Positions 51,964 to 60,930 of a DNA stretch of 64,000 bases are shown here, one piece after another. Both the position numbers and the translations under genes were made by a program. The DNA is from UBA4132 sp037133675 (GTDB lineage: Bacteria > Pseudomonadota > Gammaproteobacteria > Methylococcales > Methylomonadaceae). Positions within the stretch are counted from its first letter, which is position 1. Every line of letters starts with the position of its first letter. The notes below the pieces were generated by a model. It worked only from the letters and a program-made list of their open reading frames with translations, was not told the origin of the DNA and did not search any database. Location of the stretch: the NCBI GenBank assembly GCA_037133675.1, contig JBAXNR010000004.1, positions 19,088-83,087 of the forward strand, given 5' to 3'.

Positions 51964-52287
51964 ATGTCCGATTTTGATCCACTTGATGATAATAGCGATG
52001 ATTTAGCAACTAAAGAAGCTAAACCACAGCTGCAAAGACCGCCTTTATATAAGGTGATTTTATTAAATGATGATTTTACGCCTATGGATTTTGTAATTGA
52101 AATTCTGATGGATTTTTTTGCTATGCCTGAGGACAAAGCGACACAGGTCATGCTACAAATACATACGCAAGGAGTAGGAGTGTGCGGTACATACAGTAAA
52201 GATGTAGCAGAAACTAAAGTAGTTATAGTCAACGAATATTCTCGTGAACATCAGCATCCATTGTTGTGCGCGATGGAAGAAGTATAA
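51964..52287 (+). CDS. clpS: ATP-dependent Clp protease adaptor ClpS
   Basis: The N-end-rule adaptor for ClpAP. The core is LYKVILLNDDFTPMDFVIEIL, then THTQGVGVCGTYSKDVAETKV-type sequence, and HQHPLLCAMEE at the end. A longer frame is open from 51898, but I favour ATG 51964 (MSDFDPLDD; 107 residues), matching E. coli ClpS (106). clpA follows 12 bases later, the conserved order. Confidence 0.95.
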   Translation: MSDFDPLDDNSDDLATKEAKPQLQRPPLYKVILLNDDFTPMDFVIEILMDFFAMPEDKATQVMLQIHTQGVGVCGTYSKDVAETKVVIVNEYSREHQHPLLCAMEEV

Positions 52288-52299
52288 AGTGGAGCATTT

Positions 52300-54561
52300 A
52301 TGTTAAGTAAAGAACTTGAAGTTACCCTAAACACCGCCTTTAAAAACGCGCGTGATAAACGTCACGAATTTATCACGGTAGAGCATTTATTACTGGCATT
52401 GTTAGATAATGCGGCAGCCGAAACTATTATGAAGGCGTGTGCTTGTAATATTAAAATGCTACGCGGACAGTTGACGCAATTTATTGACGAGACTATTTCA
52501 TATATTCCCGAAGGTGTACAACGCGAAACCCAGCCGACCTTGGGATTTCAGCGCGTATTACAGCGTGCAGTATTTCATGTACAGGCATCTGATAAAAAAG
52601 AAGTGACAGGCGCGAGCTTATTTGTTGCCCTGTTCAGTGAGCAAGACTCACACGCGGTTTATTTACTGAATAAACAAGAAATAACCCGCCTCGATGTAGT
52701 CAACTTTTTGGCACATGGCACGACAAAAATGGATCAAGATTCCGAAGCTGACGAGCGTAATACAGACGTTAATCAAGCTGATTCAGATAATTCCAGTAGT
52801 CCCTTAGAAAAATACACCACTAATCTGAATGAAGAAGCGCGACAAGGTCGTATTGATCCATTGATTGGTAGAGAGCCAGAAATCGAGCGCACTATTCAAA
52901 CCTTATGCCGCCGTCGTAAAAATAATCCGTTATTAGTCGGTGAAGCAGGCGTGGGTAAAACTGCCATTGCGGAAGGCTTAGCAAAACGCATTGTGGAAGA
53001 AGATGTGCCTGAAGTGCTGAAAAACAGTGTGATTTATTCACTCGATTTAGGTGCGTTAGTAGCAGGGACTAAATATCGTGGCGACTTTGAAAAACGTCTG
53101 AAAGCCTTGGTTACTAATCTAAAAAAAGAGCCAGATTCAATTTTATTTATTGACGAAATTCATACCATTATTGGTGCGGGTTCGGCTTCTGGCGGCGTGA
53201 TGGATGCCTCCAATCTAATAAAACCTGTACTCGCTTCGGGGCAGTTGCGCTGCATAGGTTCAACCACTTATCAAGAATATCGCGGTATTTTTGAAAAAGA
53301 CCACGCCTTAGCTCGCCGTTTTCAAAAAATTGATGTCCTTGAGCCTTCAGTTGAAGACACTATTTTGATTTTGAAAGGTTTGAAATCCCGTTTTGAACAA
53401 CATCACGACGTTAAATATACACCCGAAGCCTTACGTCTAGCGGCTGAATTATCTGACCGTTATATCACCGATAGACATTTGCCCGACAAAGCCATTGATG
53501 TGATTGATGAAGCAGGTGCGAAACAGCGCATGGCGACAAAAGCCTTGCGTAAACAACTGATTGAAGCGGTTGATATAGAAGAAATTGTGTCTAAAATAGC
53601 CAGAGTGCCTGCCAAATCAGTGTCATCTAACGACATTGATAAATTAGGCAACTTAGAGAAAAATCTAAAAATGCTGGTGTTTGGTCAAGATGAAGCGATT
53701 AATGCTTTAGCTTCTGCTATCAAATTATCACGCGCTGGGCTAAGAGAATCGCAAAAAACCATCGGTTCATTTATTTTTGCAGGCCCTACGGGTGTTGGAA
53801 AAACCGAAGTTACTCGACAATTAGCGAAAGTATTAGGCATAGAATTGATTCGTTTTGATATGTCCGAATACATGGAACGTCATACGGTTTCAAGATTGAT
53901 AGGCGCACCTCCTGGTTATGTTGGTTTTGACCAAGGCGGTTTATTAACTGAACAAGTCACTAAACATCCACACGCTGTTTTATTGCTCGATGAACTGGAA
54001 AAAGCCCATCCTGATGTCTTTAACCTGTTGTTACAAGTGATGGATCATGGTTCATTAACCGACAATAATGGACGTAAAGCTGATTTTCGCAACATTATTC
54101 TAGTCATGACTACTAATGCAGGTGCGGCGGAAGGCAGTCGCGCTTCTATCGGTTTCACTTCTCAAGATCACGCTACAGACAGCTTAAAAGTGATTGAAAA
54201 AGGCTTTTCACCCGAATTTCGTAATCGTTTAGATGCCATTATTCAATTCAAACCCCTCGATATTTCTATCGTTGGCTATGTAGTGGATAAATTCATTTTT
54301 GAATTAGAAGCCTTATTATCCGATAAACAAGTCACCCTTGCTCTGGATACCGAAGCGCGTTTATGGTTAGCTGAACATGGCTGCGATCCAAAAATGGGCG
54401 CAAGACCGATGGCGCGATTAATCCAAGAGAAAATTAAAAAACCTCTGGCTAATGATCTGCTATTTGGCAAGCTCGCGCACGGCGGACACGTTAGAATTTA
54501 TGTGGAAAATAATGAACTGGCTTTTGCCATAGAAAGCAAAGAGCTGGTTGTTTCTGACTAA
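52300..54561 (+). CDS. clpA: ClpA, ATPase subunit of ClpAP
   Basis: A 753-residue AAA+ unfoldase. N domain (FKNARDKRHEFITVEHLLLALL), D1 with GEAGVGKTAIAEG and FIDEIHTIIGAG, D2 with GPTGVGKTEVTR and LLDELEKAHPDV; the IGL-like ClpP loop (SRASIGF) is in D2. The acidic linker between N domain and D1 is a little long (SEADERNTDVNQADSDNSS). Coupled to clpS. Confidence 0.97.
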   Translation: MLSKELEVTLNTAFKNARDKRHEFITVEHLLLALLDNAAAETIMKACACNIKMLRGQLTQFIDETISYIPEGVQRETQPTLGFQRVLQRAVFHVQASDKKEVTGASLFVALFSEQDSHAVYLLNKQEITRLDVVNFLAHGTTKMDQDSEADERNTDVNQADSDNSSSPLEKYTTNLNEEARQGRIDPLIGREPEIERTIQTLCRRRKNNPLLVGEAGVGKTAIAEGLAKRIVEEDVPEVLKNSVIYSLDLGALVAGTKYRGDFEKRLKALVTNLKKEPDSILFIDEIHTIIGAGSASGGVMDASNLIKPVLASGQLRCIGSTTYQEYRGIFEKDHALARRFQKIDVLEPSVEDTILILKGLKSRFEQHHDVKYTPEALRLAAELSDRYITDRHLPDKAIDVIDEAGAKQRMATKALRKQLIEAVDIEEIVSKIARVPAKSVSSNDIDKLGNLEKNLKMLVFGQDEAINALASAIKLSRAGLRESQKTIGSFIFAGPTGVGKTEVTRQLAKVLGIELIRFDMSEYMERHTVSRLIGAPPGYVGFDQGGLLTEQVTKHPHAVLLLDELEKAHPDVFNLLLQVMDHGSLTDNNGRKADFRNIILVMTTNAGAAEGSRASIGFTSQDHATDSLKVIEKGFSPEFRNRLDAIIQFKPLDISIVGYVVDKFIFELEALLSDKQVTLALDTEARLWLAEHGCDPKMGARPMARLIQEKIKKPLANDLLFGKLAHGGHVRIYVENNELAFAIESKELVVSD

Positions 54562-54576
54562 AGGATGCAGTAAATA

Positions 54577-55008
54577 ATGACCTCTTTACATGAACAAGAT
54601 TTTTACGCATGGACAAAACAGCAAGCCGATATTTTAAAATCGGGTGATGTTCGTGTGTTAGATGTTCATTATTTGATAGAGGAATTAGAAAACATGGGGG
54701 CGCGTGAAAAGCGCGAATTGGTTCATAGGCTGACTTTATTACTGGGGCATTTATTGAAATGGGTATATCAACCAGAAAGACGCGGCAATAGTTGGATTGC
54801 AACTATTGAAGAACAGCGTTTAGAGGTTAGTGACTTAATACAAGACAACCCTAGTTTAAAATATCAGCTAGAACAACAATTCGAAAAAGCCTACACCAAA
54901 GCGATTTTATTTGCAGTAAAGGAAACTAATTTATCCAAGTCTACTTTTCCCAATGAATCGCCTTTCACTTTGAAACAAACCTTGAACAGAGACTATTTAC
55001 CAGAATAG
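54577..55008 (+). CDS. DUF29-family protein
   Basis: A 143-residue protein with the DUF29 pattern: DFYAWTKQQADILKSG at the N-terminus, LIEELENMGAREKRELVHRLTLLLGHLLKW, and a WIATIEEQR stretch. All helical, no signal. The function of the family is unknown; members are common in cyanobacteria and in methanotroph-like gammaproteobacteria. It starts 15 bases after clpA and may be co-transcribed. Confidence 0.85.
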   Translation: MTSLHEQDFYAWTKQQADILKSGDVRVLDVHYLIEELENMGAREKRELVHRLTLLLGHLLKWVYQPERRGNSWIATIEEQRLEVSDLIQDNPSLKYQLEQQFEKAYTKAILFAVKETNLSKSTFPNESPFTLKQTLNRDYLPE

Positions 55009-55015
55009 GACGATA

Positions 55016-55047
55016 GCGTTAATTCCATCGCAAGATGGAATTAACGC
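55016..55047. terminator. Perfect 14-bp stem-loop between DUF29 gene and infA
   Basis: GCGTTAATTCCATC and its complement around a GCAA tetraloop. It overlaps the infA stop codon and last codons. It is placed to shield two convergent genes. No T run follows, so intrinsic termination is not certain. Confidence 0.7.
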
Positions 55048-55259
55048 ATACGGAAAGTGATACGACCTTTAGTTAAATCGTAGGGTGTCATTTCAACTTT
55101 AACGCTGTCACCCGTCAAAATACGAATATAATGCTTGCGCATTTTTCCTGAAATATGAGCGGTTACAACATGACCGTTCTCTAGTTGTACACGAAACATA
55201 GTATTTGGAAGGGTGTCAATCACCTTACCTTCCATTTCAATTTGATCTTCTTTGGCCAT
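55041..55259 (-). CDS. infA: Translation initiation factor IF-1
   Basis: A 72-residue OB-fold factor: MAKEDQIEMEGKVIDTLPN, FRVQLENGHVVTAHISGKMRKHYIRILTGDSVKVEMTPYDLTKGRI. The frame extends to 55277, but ATG 55259 gives the standard start and length. Essential and single-gene here. Confidence 0.97.
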   Translation of the reverse strand: MAKEDQIEMEGKVIDTLPNTMFRVQLENGHVVTAHISGKMRKHYIRILTGDSVKVEMTPYDLTKGRITFRMR

Positions 55260-55380
55260 TGTGTTTAATCCAAGCAATTAAAAGTGTCAATTATACCACA
55301 AGCCTGATTTTAACAACACAATCACGTTCATTCCAAATTAGCTATAATTTCGTTAATCCATAAAATTGATGCCCGTTACA

Positions 55381-55571
55381 CGATGGAGTCCAATGGCTTT
55401 AGCCATTGCTAACGCTGTTTTACTCCTGCATTTTTTGTTTTGAGCATGACTGCCAGTCATTACAAATTTTTTATTCTTTCTTGGATTTGAATCGCGAGCA
55501 AGGCTCGCTCCTACGGGTTTTTGATGTGTGATAACAGAAATTCTGTAGGAGCGGCTCTTAGCCGCGAAAAC
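55381..55571. repeat. Repeat block: family A copy 2, short family B, family C doublet locus 2
   Basis: A2 (55381-55429) is a reverse copy of the unit at 3491. A short B form (ATGACTG-CCA-GTCAT) is at 55446-55461. C units follow at 55492-55514 (TCGCGAGCAAGG...CTCCTAC) and 55545-55571 (GTAGGAGCGGCTCTTAGCCG...), facing each other across 30 bases. Together they fill the 400-base gap 55260-55667 before the CheB-CheR gene. Confidence 0.85.
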
Positions 55572-55667
55572 TGTGTAGATACTAATGCCTTTAAAGGATG
55601 GTATTATTTTATGGATATGGTGTAGCATACAGCTAGAATATTTTTCGACCTTTATAGAGTGCCGTTT

Positions 55668-58568
55668 ATGACGACCAAAAAAACCACTGATACTACGCCT
55701 ACGCCGCACATCGCAAATACGAATTTCTCTATTGTTGGCATAGGTGCATCAGCGGGTGGCTTAGAAGCTTTTGAGCAATTTTTTCATGGTATACCTGAGA
55801 ATAGCGGACTGGCTTTTGTGTTGGTGCCGCATCTTGATCCCAGTCATGGCAGTTTGCTCGTTGAAATTTTACAACGTGCTACCACTATGCCTGTGATTGA
55901 AGCACTGGATCAACTCCCTGTTGAAGCCAATCATGTCTATATCATTCCACCTAATCGGGATATGGAAATTTTTCATGGTGAATTGCAACTAACTATACCT
56001 ACTGCGCCACGCGGGCAACGCTTGCCGATTGATAATTTTTTGCGCTCATTGGCGGAAGATCAGCAAGAAAATACCATCGGTGTTATTCTCTCTGGCACAG
56101 GAACAGACGGCACACAAGGAGCGCGGGCTATTCATGGTGTAGGCGGTATTGTGTTAGTGCAAGAACCTGGCTCGGCTAAATATGACGGAATGCCAACTAG
56201 CGTGATTAATGCGGGTTATGCCACCCATAGCCTGCCTATCGAGAAAATGTGGGCAACACTGCAAACTGATATGCGTAACATTACCCTGCATATTGAGAGC
56301 GTTCCGCCTTCCAAAACGGTAATGGGCATAAAACACATACTGCTTCAATTACGCGCCACTACAGGTCATGACTTCTCCTTATACAAACAAAGCACTATCG
56401 GACGGCGCATTGAGCGGCGGATGTTGCAACATAATATCGACAACATTGACGTTTATGCGCGTTATATGAAAGAAAATCTAGCAGAGGCACGGATTTTATT
56501 CAAAGAATTGCTGATTAATGTCACCAGTTTTTTCCGTGATACCGAGGCGTTTTCGGTGCTTGAAAATAATATACTGCCCTCTCTGTGTTTGGATAAATCT
56601 GAGGATTTTGTATTTCGTGCGTGGGTAGCAGGTTGCTCGACGGGCGAAGAAGCTTACTCGATTGCCATATTGCTACGCGAATTTATGACTAAAACCCATC
56701 GCGAATTTAAAGTGCAGATATACAGTACTGATTTGGATGAAGATGTGATTTCTATCGCCCGCACAGGTTTTTATGCACCCAATATCGTATTAGATGTCAC
56801 GCCAGAGCGATTGAATCGCTTCTTTCTTAAAGAAGATAATGGGTATCGCATCAAAAAAGACATCCGTGAGATGGTGGTGTTCGCCATTCAAAACGTCATT
56901 AAAGACCCACCGTTTACCAAACTGGAGTTATTGAGTTGCCGCAACCTGATGATTTATCTGGAAGCTGAATTACAAAATCGCTTGATTCCGACTTTTCACT
57001 ATGCGCTCAATCCCAATGGCGTACTGTTTCTATCACCGTCGGAAGGTATCGGCAATTATACCGAGCTGTTTGCAACACTTGACCGCAAATGGAAATTTTA
57101 CCGCGCCATACCGTCTTTACTATCCACCCATTTACTGACAACCCAGCCAGCAACCTTTGCAGAACAACACAAGGTTAAAACCAGCGAAAAAACTACCCAG
57201 CCTAACAAATCGCTCAACTTTGTTGATGTCGCACCCAGACTATTAGCACAATTTTTCGCGCCCGCGTCAGTGATTATCGATGCCAAGGGTGATATTTTGT
57301 ATGTGCATGGCGATACGGGTAAATACCTGCGTCCCGCGCTGGGGTTAGCATCACTGAATATCGTTGAGATGGCACGCGAGGGACTGAGTCTGGAATTACA
57401 CGCGGCTATTCACGCGGCTACCAGTCATCATACGCTCACGCTGAATCGAGAAATGCAGGTTAAAACCAATGGTGGATTCAGTACCGTTGCCCTGAGTGTT
57501 CGTTCACTGTTAGACTCTGAAGGTATGCAGAACCAGTTACTGGTCAGCTTTCAAGATGTCATCAGCCCAAAACCGTTGCGCAAAAAAACCACTAAAGCCT
57601 CTGAAGTAACGCGCATTGGCGAATTGGAGCGTGATTTACAATTAGTGAAAGAAAATTATCAAGTCAGTATTGAAGAACAGCAAGCATACAACGAAGAACT
57701 CAAAGCCACCAATGAAGAGCTGCAATCGACTAATGAGGAATTGCAATCCACCAACGAAGAGCTGGAAACCTCCAAGGAAGAATTACAATCGGTGAATGAA
57801 GAACTCATTACCGTCAATTCAGAACTGCAAGCCAAAATTGAGCAATTGGCGGAGATGCAGAACGATATGAAAAACTTGCTCGATAATGTCAATATCGGTA
57901 TTATTTTTCTGGATACACAGCTCAAAATTCGCCGTTTCACGCGGGAGACAGTGCGATTGTATCGGTTGGTTTCCACCGATGTCGGGCGACCGTTAATTGA
58001 CATTAAAAGTGTGGTGGCAGTCGATGATTTGCTGGTTGCCGCTCAACAGGTATTGGAGTCACTGATTCCCTTCGAGCGTGAAATACACCTAGACGAATCT
58101 ACTTGGCTGTTAGCCCGTATTCAACCTTACCGCACACTGGACAACGTAATTGACGGCGTGGTATTGACCTTCACCGATATTAGCAGCCGCATTAAGGTAC
58201 TGGTGAACCAAGAGGCACTGCTATTGGCTGAAGGTATCGTCAATACGATTCGTGAACCGTTTCTGGTGCTTGATAATCATCTGACTGTCATCTCTGCAAG
58301 CCTGCCGTTTTATGCGTTATTTAAAGTCAAACAGGAAGATACCGTGGGGCGAAAAATTTATCATCTTGGCAATCAGCAGTGGAATATTTCTGCCTTGCGT
58401 GAACTATTGGAAGATATATTGCCGCATAATCAAGTCTTTGAAAACTATGAATTAGAACATGATTTCCCCGTTATAGGTCAGCGCAAATTACGACTCAATG
58501 CCCGTCGTATTGTCAGTGACACAGGATTGTTACAACTGATTCTATTATCAATGGAAGTTATTTTATGA
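55668..58568 (+). CDS. CheB-CheR-PAS fusion signalling protein
   Basis: A 966-residue multidomain protein. CheB methylesterase (about 20-200) with Ser in GIGASAGGLEAF, His in PHLDPSHGS and Asp in LSGTGTDGTQGA, but no receiver domain in front. CheR methyltransferase (about 220-480) with FFRDTEAF, WVAGCSTGEEAYSIA and STDLDEDVISIA. Then a linker PAS, a long coiled coil with near-identical ELQSTNEEL repeats (about 650-730), another PAS (NVNIGIIFLD...) and a degenerate third. A GTG at 55659 is an alternative start; I prefer ATG 55668. The next gene overlaps its stop by four bases (ATGA). Confidence 0.92.
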   Translation: MTTKKTTDTTPTPHIANTNFSIVGIGASAGGLEAFEQFFHGIPENSGLAFVLVPHLDPSHGSLLVEILQRATTMPVIEALDQLPVEANHVYIIPPNRDMEIFHGELQLTIPTAPRGQRLPIDNFLRSLAEDQQENTIGVILSGTGTDGTQGARAIHGVGGIVLVQEPGSAKYDGMPTSVINAGYATHSLPIEKMWATLQTDMRNITLHIESVPPSKTVMGIKHILLQLRATTGHDFSLYKQSTIGRRIERRMLQHNIDNIDVYARYMKENLAEARILFKELLINVTSFFRDTEAFSVLENNILPSLCLDKSEDFVFRAWVAGCSTGEEAYSIAILLREFMTKTHREFKVQIYSTDLDEDVISIARTGFYAPNIVLDVTPERLNRFFLKEDNGYRIKKDIREMVVFAIQNVIKDPPFTKLELLSCRNLMIYLEAELQNRLIPTFHYALNPNGVLFLSPSEGIGNYTELFATLDRKWKFYRAIPSLLSTHLLTTQPATFAEQHKVKTSEKTTQPNKSLNFVDVAPRLLAQFFAPASVIIDAKGDILYVHGDTGKYLRPALGLASLNIVEMAREGLSLELHAAIHAATSHHTLTLNREMQVKTNGGFSTVALSVRSLLDSEGMQNQLLVSFQDVISPKPLRKKTTKASEVTRIGELERDLQLVKENYQVSIEEQQAYNEELKATNEELQSTNEELQSTNEELETSKEELQSVNEELITVNSELQAKIEQLAEMQNDMKNLLDNVNIGIIFLDTQLKIRRFTRETVRLYRLVSTDVGRPLIDIKSVVAVDDLLVAAQQVLESLIPFEREIHLDESTWLLARIQPYRTLDNVIDGVVLTFTDISSRIKVLVNQEALLLAEGIVNTIREPFLVLDNHLTVISASLPFYALFKVKQEDTVGRKIYHLGNQQWNISALRELLEDILPHNQVFENYELEHDFPVIGQRKLRLNARRIVSDTGLLQLILLSMEVIL

Positions 58569-59983
58569 ATGATGAGATTGACGACATTTATCAACAGCTA
58601 GCGCAACAATTGCGGGCAAAAGCGGAAGAAAAACTAAAACTAACTACATTGCCCAGCGTCCCAGACGATCAACTACTGCACGAACTGTATGTCCATCAAA
58701 TTGAATTGGAGATGCAGAATGAAGAATTACGACGAGCGCAACAGGCATTAGAGCAAGCACGCGACCGCTATGTTGATTTATACGAATTCGCCCCTGTAGG
58801 GTATCTTACCCTCAATAGCGATTGCCTCATTACCGAAGCCAATTTCACCGCAACGACCCTACTCGGGATAACGCGGGCAAAACTGCTTGACCGTCATTTT
58901 GCGACTTACATTACTCCCGAAGATAAAGACAGCTGGCATCATTTTTTTCTGAGCTGCAAACGAAACCAAGGCAAACAACGCATTGAACTGACACTGCGCC
59001 CTACCGATAATTCACCTTTAATCGTCCAGCTCGATTGCTTAGTAAAACAGGACGAGGAGTTCTCGCTACGCATCACCCTGATTGACATTACTGAACGCAA
59101 AAAAGCGGAGCAACAGTTACGCATTGCTGCCGTTGCCTTTGAAACACAGGCGGGGATTATAATCACCGATGCACACAGAGTAATCCTCAGTGTGAATCGA
59201 GCATTCACTCAAATCACAGGCTATTCTGCCGAAGAAGTCATAGGAAAGACCCCATTCTTTCTGCGCTCTTGGATGCATGATCAGAATTTTTATGTAGACA
59301 TTTGGGCATCTACAGTAAGCAATGGTTGTTGGCAAGGTGAAATCTGGGATAAACATAAGAATGGTAAGATATTCCCAGTTTGGTTGACTATTGCCAGCGT
59401 CACTGATAGCAATGGCTGCATCACGCATTATGTCGGTTCTTTCACCGACATTAGCTTACAAAAACACGCGGAACAAATATTATTAGAGTCACGCCAGCAT
59501 TTGGAGTGTATGGTCATAAACACCCAAGAGGAATTGCAAAAAAGCAAAGAAGACGCGAAAAGAATCAATACCGCATTGGATGTGTTTCTCCAACACCGAG
59601 AAATAGACAAAACCGAAACACAAGACACGCTGTCACGCGATGTAGAAGGATCGGTTATGCCTTTTTTGAAAAAGTTGAAAAAAAATGTTAACTATAAAGA
59701 TCAGCTAGATTTAATTGATATTATTCAAAACAATTTAGAGCAAGTGGTAGCCACCTATGGGCGGAATAACAAATTGTCCAGTGTTTGCCAAAAGCTAACA
59801 CCTGCTGAACTCCAAGTGGCATCAATGGTTAGGCAAGGACTATCCACCAAACTGATCGCGACTACTTTACAACTATCATCGGGTACGATTGGCATACACC
59901 GTAAAAATATTCGTAGAAAATTAGGCTTGAATGGTAACAATGATAGTCTTTATGGCTATTTATCCGCGCTGGATGAAGAGTAA
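58565..59983 (+). CDS. PAS-PAS-LuxR transcriptional regulator
   Basis: A 472-residue regulator. N-terminal coiled segment LLHELYVHQIELEMQNEELRR, PAS1 (about 75-180, EFAPVGYLTLNSD), PAS2 (about 190-310, GIIITDAHRVILSVNRAFTQITGYSAEEVIG), a coiled linker, and a C-terminal LuxR/NarL HTH (LTPAELQVASMVRQGLSTKLIATTLQLSSGTIGIHRKNIRRKLGL). It has no receiver domain. Coupled to the CheB-CheR gene; they probably form one sensory pathway. Confidence 0.93.
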   Translation: MNDEIDDIYQQLAQQLRAKAEEKLKLTTLPSVPDDQLLHELYVHQIELEMQNEELRRAQQALEQARDRYVDLYEFAPVGYLTLNSDCLITEANFTATTLLGITRAKLLDRHFATYITPEDKDSWHHFFLSCKRNQGKQRIELTLRPTDNSPLIVQLDCLVKQDEEFSLRITLIDITERKKAEQQLRIAAVAFETQAGIIITDAHRVILSVNRAFTQITGYSAEEVIGKTPFFLRSWMHDQNFYVDIWASTVSNGCWQGEIWDKHKNGKIFPVWLTIASVTDSNGCITHYVGSFTDISLQKHAEQILLESRQHLECMVINTQEELQKSKEDAKRINTALDVFLQHREIDKTETQDTLSRDVEGSVMPFLKKLKKNVNYKDQLDLIDIIQNNLEQVVATYGRNNKLSSVCQKLTPAELQVASMVRQGLSTKLIATTLQLSSGTIGIHRKNIRRKLGLNGNNDSLYGYLSALDEE

Positions 59984-60012
59984 GTATGCTTTTTTACTCC
60001 TGCTTTTCAACA

Positions 60013-60042
60013 GACTGGTAGTCCTTTAAAGGACTGCCAGTC
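60013..60042. repeat. Family B palindrome, copy 2
   Basis: GACTGGTAGTCCTTT followed by AAAGGACTGCCAGTC, one mismatch, 30 bases after the PAS-LuxR stop. Preceded by TTTTACTCCTGC, an end of family A, as at 55429. The rest of 59984-60335 holds only the hairpin at 60256. Confidence 0.85.
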
Positions 60043-60255
60043 ATTAATATCGCTATAACAGAATTAACCCACAACCCCATTTTCGCGCTACATAGCCGCT
60101 ATTCCCCCCTCAATGGGTATTTTTTCTATCCATTTTATACCCAATAATACCCCATTCGCAGTGCTTGCCTCTGTTACGTTTTCACGCGAGAATAGTCACG
60201 CGGTGGAGATGCTCTCTGTTAGCCGTAAGTGATTCGTTTGATTCACTATTTTTAT

Positions 60256-60307
60256 ACTGCACTCAAAGTCCATACACAAGCGGAGTATTGGTGAGTGCAG
60301 TTTTTTT
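60256..60307 (+). terminator. Hairpin with T run upstream of the SAP gene
   Basis: ACTGCACTC and GAGTGCAGT arms, 28-base loop, seven T. It may end the PAS-LuxR transcript. It would sit inside the coding region if the small gene after it began at 60165, which argues for the later start 60336. Confidence 0.6.
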
Positions 60308-60335
60308 AAAACGCTTTTATACGCGGTACTTCAAA

Positions 60336-60533
60336 ATGAAAATTAACCAAATAGATGCGATTGCTAGGACTCATGGCATTCGGGCAAACGACAAGGTTTC
60401 AAAAGTCCAATTGATAAAAAGTATTCAAATCAGCGAAGGCAATTTCCCTTGCATCGCTACCGCCTATGAGAAACACTGTGAGCAAATGGCTTGTCGTTGG
60501 CGGGAGGATTGTTTTGCTGTTTTTGACAGCTAA
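60336..60533 (+). CDS. Small SAP/Rho-N-like protein
   Basis: A 65-residue protein. Its first half (MKINQIDAIARTHGIRANDKVSKVQLIKSIQ) resembles a SAP or Rho N-terminal nucleic-acid-binding helix-extended-loop-helix. The second half has three Cys (FPCIATAYEKHCEQMACRWREDC, four with the last), perhaps a metal site. The frame is open from 60165, but that region contains a terminator-like hairpin. Function unknown; a small RNA- or DNA-binding protein is plausible. Confidence 0.7.
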   Translation: MKINQIDAIARTHGIRANDKVSKVQLIKSIQISEGNFPCIATAYEKHCEQMACRWREDCFAVFDS

Positions 60534-60550
60534 ATAGTCGTTCAAAAAAA

Positions 60551-60841
60551 CACAGGAGTAAAACAGCTTTAGCTGTTTACCGCCTATGGCTAAAGAGATT
60601 GTGAAAGTATTCAAAATCCTGCTAAAAAACACCGTCATTCCAGCATGGATGCTGGAATCCAGTCACAAGGATGTGAGACTGCATGAAGAACAATATTATT
60701 TATAATCATGTAGTTACCATCCTTGGCACTGGATTCTGGCATCCATGCCAGAATGACGGGTTTGAATATTGTTGCGTCTAATAACGTAGTTTGCTTGAAA
60801 TTATGAATACTTTCACAGTCTCTAAAGCTATTGAACTCCAT
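60551..60841. repeat. Family A repeat, copy 3, split by a MITE-like element
   Basis: The left part (60551-60594) ends ATGGC-TAAA; the right part (60823-60841) begins TAAA-GCTATTGAACTCC. Joined at one TAAA they read as the A2 unit (ATGGCTAAAGCCATTGGACTCC). A GCCCCT-rich low-complexity run follows at about 60863-60883. Confidence 0.85.
60595..60822. mobile_element. MITE-like element, copy 2 (228 bp), with TAAA duplication
   Basis: Ends GAGATTGTGAAAGTATT and AATACTTTCACAGTCTC; interior nearly the same as copy 1 at 27274-27517, but with a shorter spacer between the inner inverted-repeat arms. TAAA at 60591-60594 and 60823-60826 flank it. It is non-coding. Confidence 0.88.
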
Positions 60842-60930
60842 GCTATGGGCAGTGAGGCAGAGCCTGCCCCTGCCCCTGCCCCCCATGATACAGAGAACTT
60901 TTCTAATGCCAAACGATAAGAGGGTAGATT

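Noticed and set aside
55353..55709. A 118-codon minus-strand frame before the CheB-CheR gene
   Set aside because: It consists of translated repeat units (families A, B and C) and shows no protein-like pattern.
60165..60335. Longer start for the SAP-like gene
   Set aside because: The added region contains a terminator-like hairpin with a T run and no conserved sequence; ATG 60336 fits the domain start.
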